Below are positions 32,779 to 33,117 of a DNA stretch of 33,117 nucleotides, piece after piece (position 1 is the first letter of the stretch; every line of letters begins with the position of its first letter). The stretch is from Rhodothermaceae bacterium Tc-Br11_B2g6_7 (GTDB lineage: Bacteria > Bacteroidota > Rhodothermia > Rhodothermales > Salinibacteraceae). The stretch covers positions 1 through 33,117 of the forward strand of contig LKNB01000030.1 in assembly GCA_001564055.1 (NCBI GenBank), given 5' to 3'. The notes under the pieces are model-generated. The model searched no databases. It saw nothing but the letters and a program-made list of their open reading frames with translations, and was not told where the DNA came from. Made by a program: the position numbers and the translations under genes.

Positions 32779-33117
32779 TTTCTCTTTCTCGGGGGAGTAG
32801 CCGCATCATGATGCGTCTTTACAGACCTTTGGGTGTCCTTTCGTCGCCTCCGTCTCGGGCGCGACGCATCCGTGGTGCCGTCTCGGCGCGCTTATGGCTA
32901 TCCCTCATCAACGCTCTTCCGCGTGTCATCCTCAGCGCAGGAGGGTCCGCGAGCGTTTTGACGAATTGACTTCGCTTTGCGAGCGTTTTGTCAAATCTGC
33001 GAGCAAAACGTCGACTGCCGGAGCCGTTGCGATCATTTTGTCAGGGGCACAAGCTGTGCGGGTCGAGAAATGGATAGCGGCGGGTTAGGATTGATCTGTG
33101 GTCGCTAACCCTAATGA
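32779..33117. other. Repeat-rich stretch without a convincing gene
   Basis: Two short open frames exist but are Arg/Ser-rich and unlike any protein I recognise. A REP-like start (GTCATCCTCAGCGCAGGAGG at 32925-32944) recalls the elements at 24729-24982. It is followed by spaced repeats of GCGAGCGTTTTG at 32949 and 32979, a form with the second half inverted (GCGAGCAAAACG) at 32999, and a diverged copy (GCGATCATTTTG) at 33029. Confidence 0.55.
32949..33045. repeat. Degenerate spaced repeats of GCGAGCGTTTTG
   Basis: Four related 12-base units start at 32949, 32979, 32999 and 33029, that is 30, 20 and 30 bases apart. CGTTTTG (32984-32990) and CAAAACG (33004-33010) can form a 7-bp hairpin. A decayed array or a repeat-derived non-coding RNA are both possible. 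Confidence 0.55.

Noticed and set aside
32748-32969. 73-codon open frame after the tRNA
   Set aside because: It begins inside the tRNA terminator hairpin and crosses repeat sequence; the product is Ser/Arg-rich and unrecognisable.
32949-33045. CRISPR array from the spaced 12-base repeats
   Set aside because: Units are too short, diverged and irregularly spaced, one is partly inverted, and no cas gene is present.

Overview
The window looks like chromosomal DNA from a member of the Rhodothermota/Bacteroidota branch, possibly a salt-tolerant Salinibacter or Longimonas relative. This placement is inferred from four things: two SusC/SusD-type outer-membrane pairs, a TAnnTTTG promoter box just before a tRNA gene, the scarcity of strong Shine-Dalgarno sites, and GC-rich genes coding for acidic proteins. 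No 16S gene is present, so genus is not claimed.

Layout. 158-1358 is the ribosomal protein operon rpsF-rpsR-rplI, closed by a terminator. 1553-2341 holds two small unknown genes. 2692-6670 is a two-component locus: a soluble multi-PAS/GAF histidine kinase of the NarX type followed by two very similar NarL-type response regulators. 7034-17409 carries two SusC/SusD pairs, separated by an unknown lipoprotein on the opposite strand. The second SusC gene is interrupted by a frameshift near 12810-12860. 17533-19918 (minus) is adenosine deaminase followed by aroA. 20150-24525 (plus) is a run of housekeeping genes: tatA, gatA with an internal insertion, sucD, engB and queE. 25122-29023 (minus) is a DUF457-type membrane protein, an MscS channel, a class II DAHP synthase and a RuvC-fold protein whose start overlaps the DAHP synthase stop. 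29437-32420 holds a coiled-coil protein of unknown function, an M32 carboxypeptidase and a lipoprotein glycerophosphodiesterase. A tRNA-Thr(CGT) with promoter and terminator lies at 32638-32778, followed by repeat-rich DNA with no convincing gene.

How the parts fit. The kinase and regulators sit directly upstream of the Sus-type loci, so they may control nutrient uptake, but only position supports this. DAHP synthase and EPSP synthase are two steps of the shikimate pathway encoded at separate loci. The most unusual points are: the shared C-terminal module of the small proteins at 1553 and 29437; the coupled DAHP synthase/RuvC-like pair; three 22-bp-spaced CGCATGCG palindromes upstream of the coiled-coil gene; a pair of inverted REP-like elements at 24729-24982; a 16-bp perfect palindrome between the two response regulators; and the broken SusC gene. 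I did not find a clear new defence system, prophage or CRISPR array.
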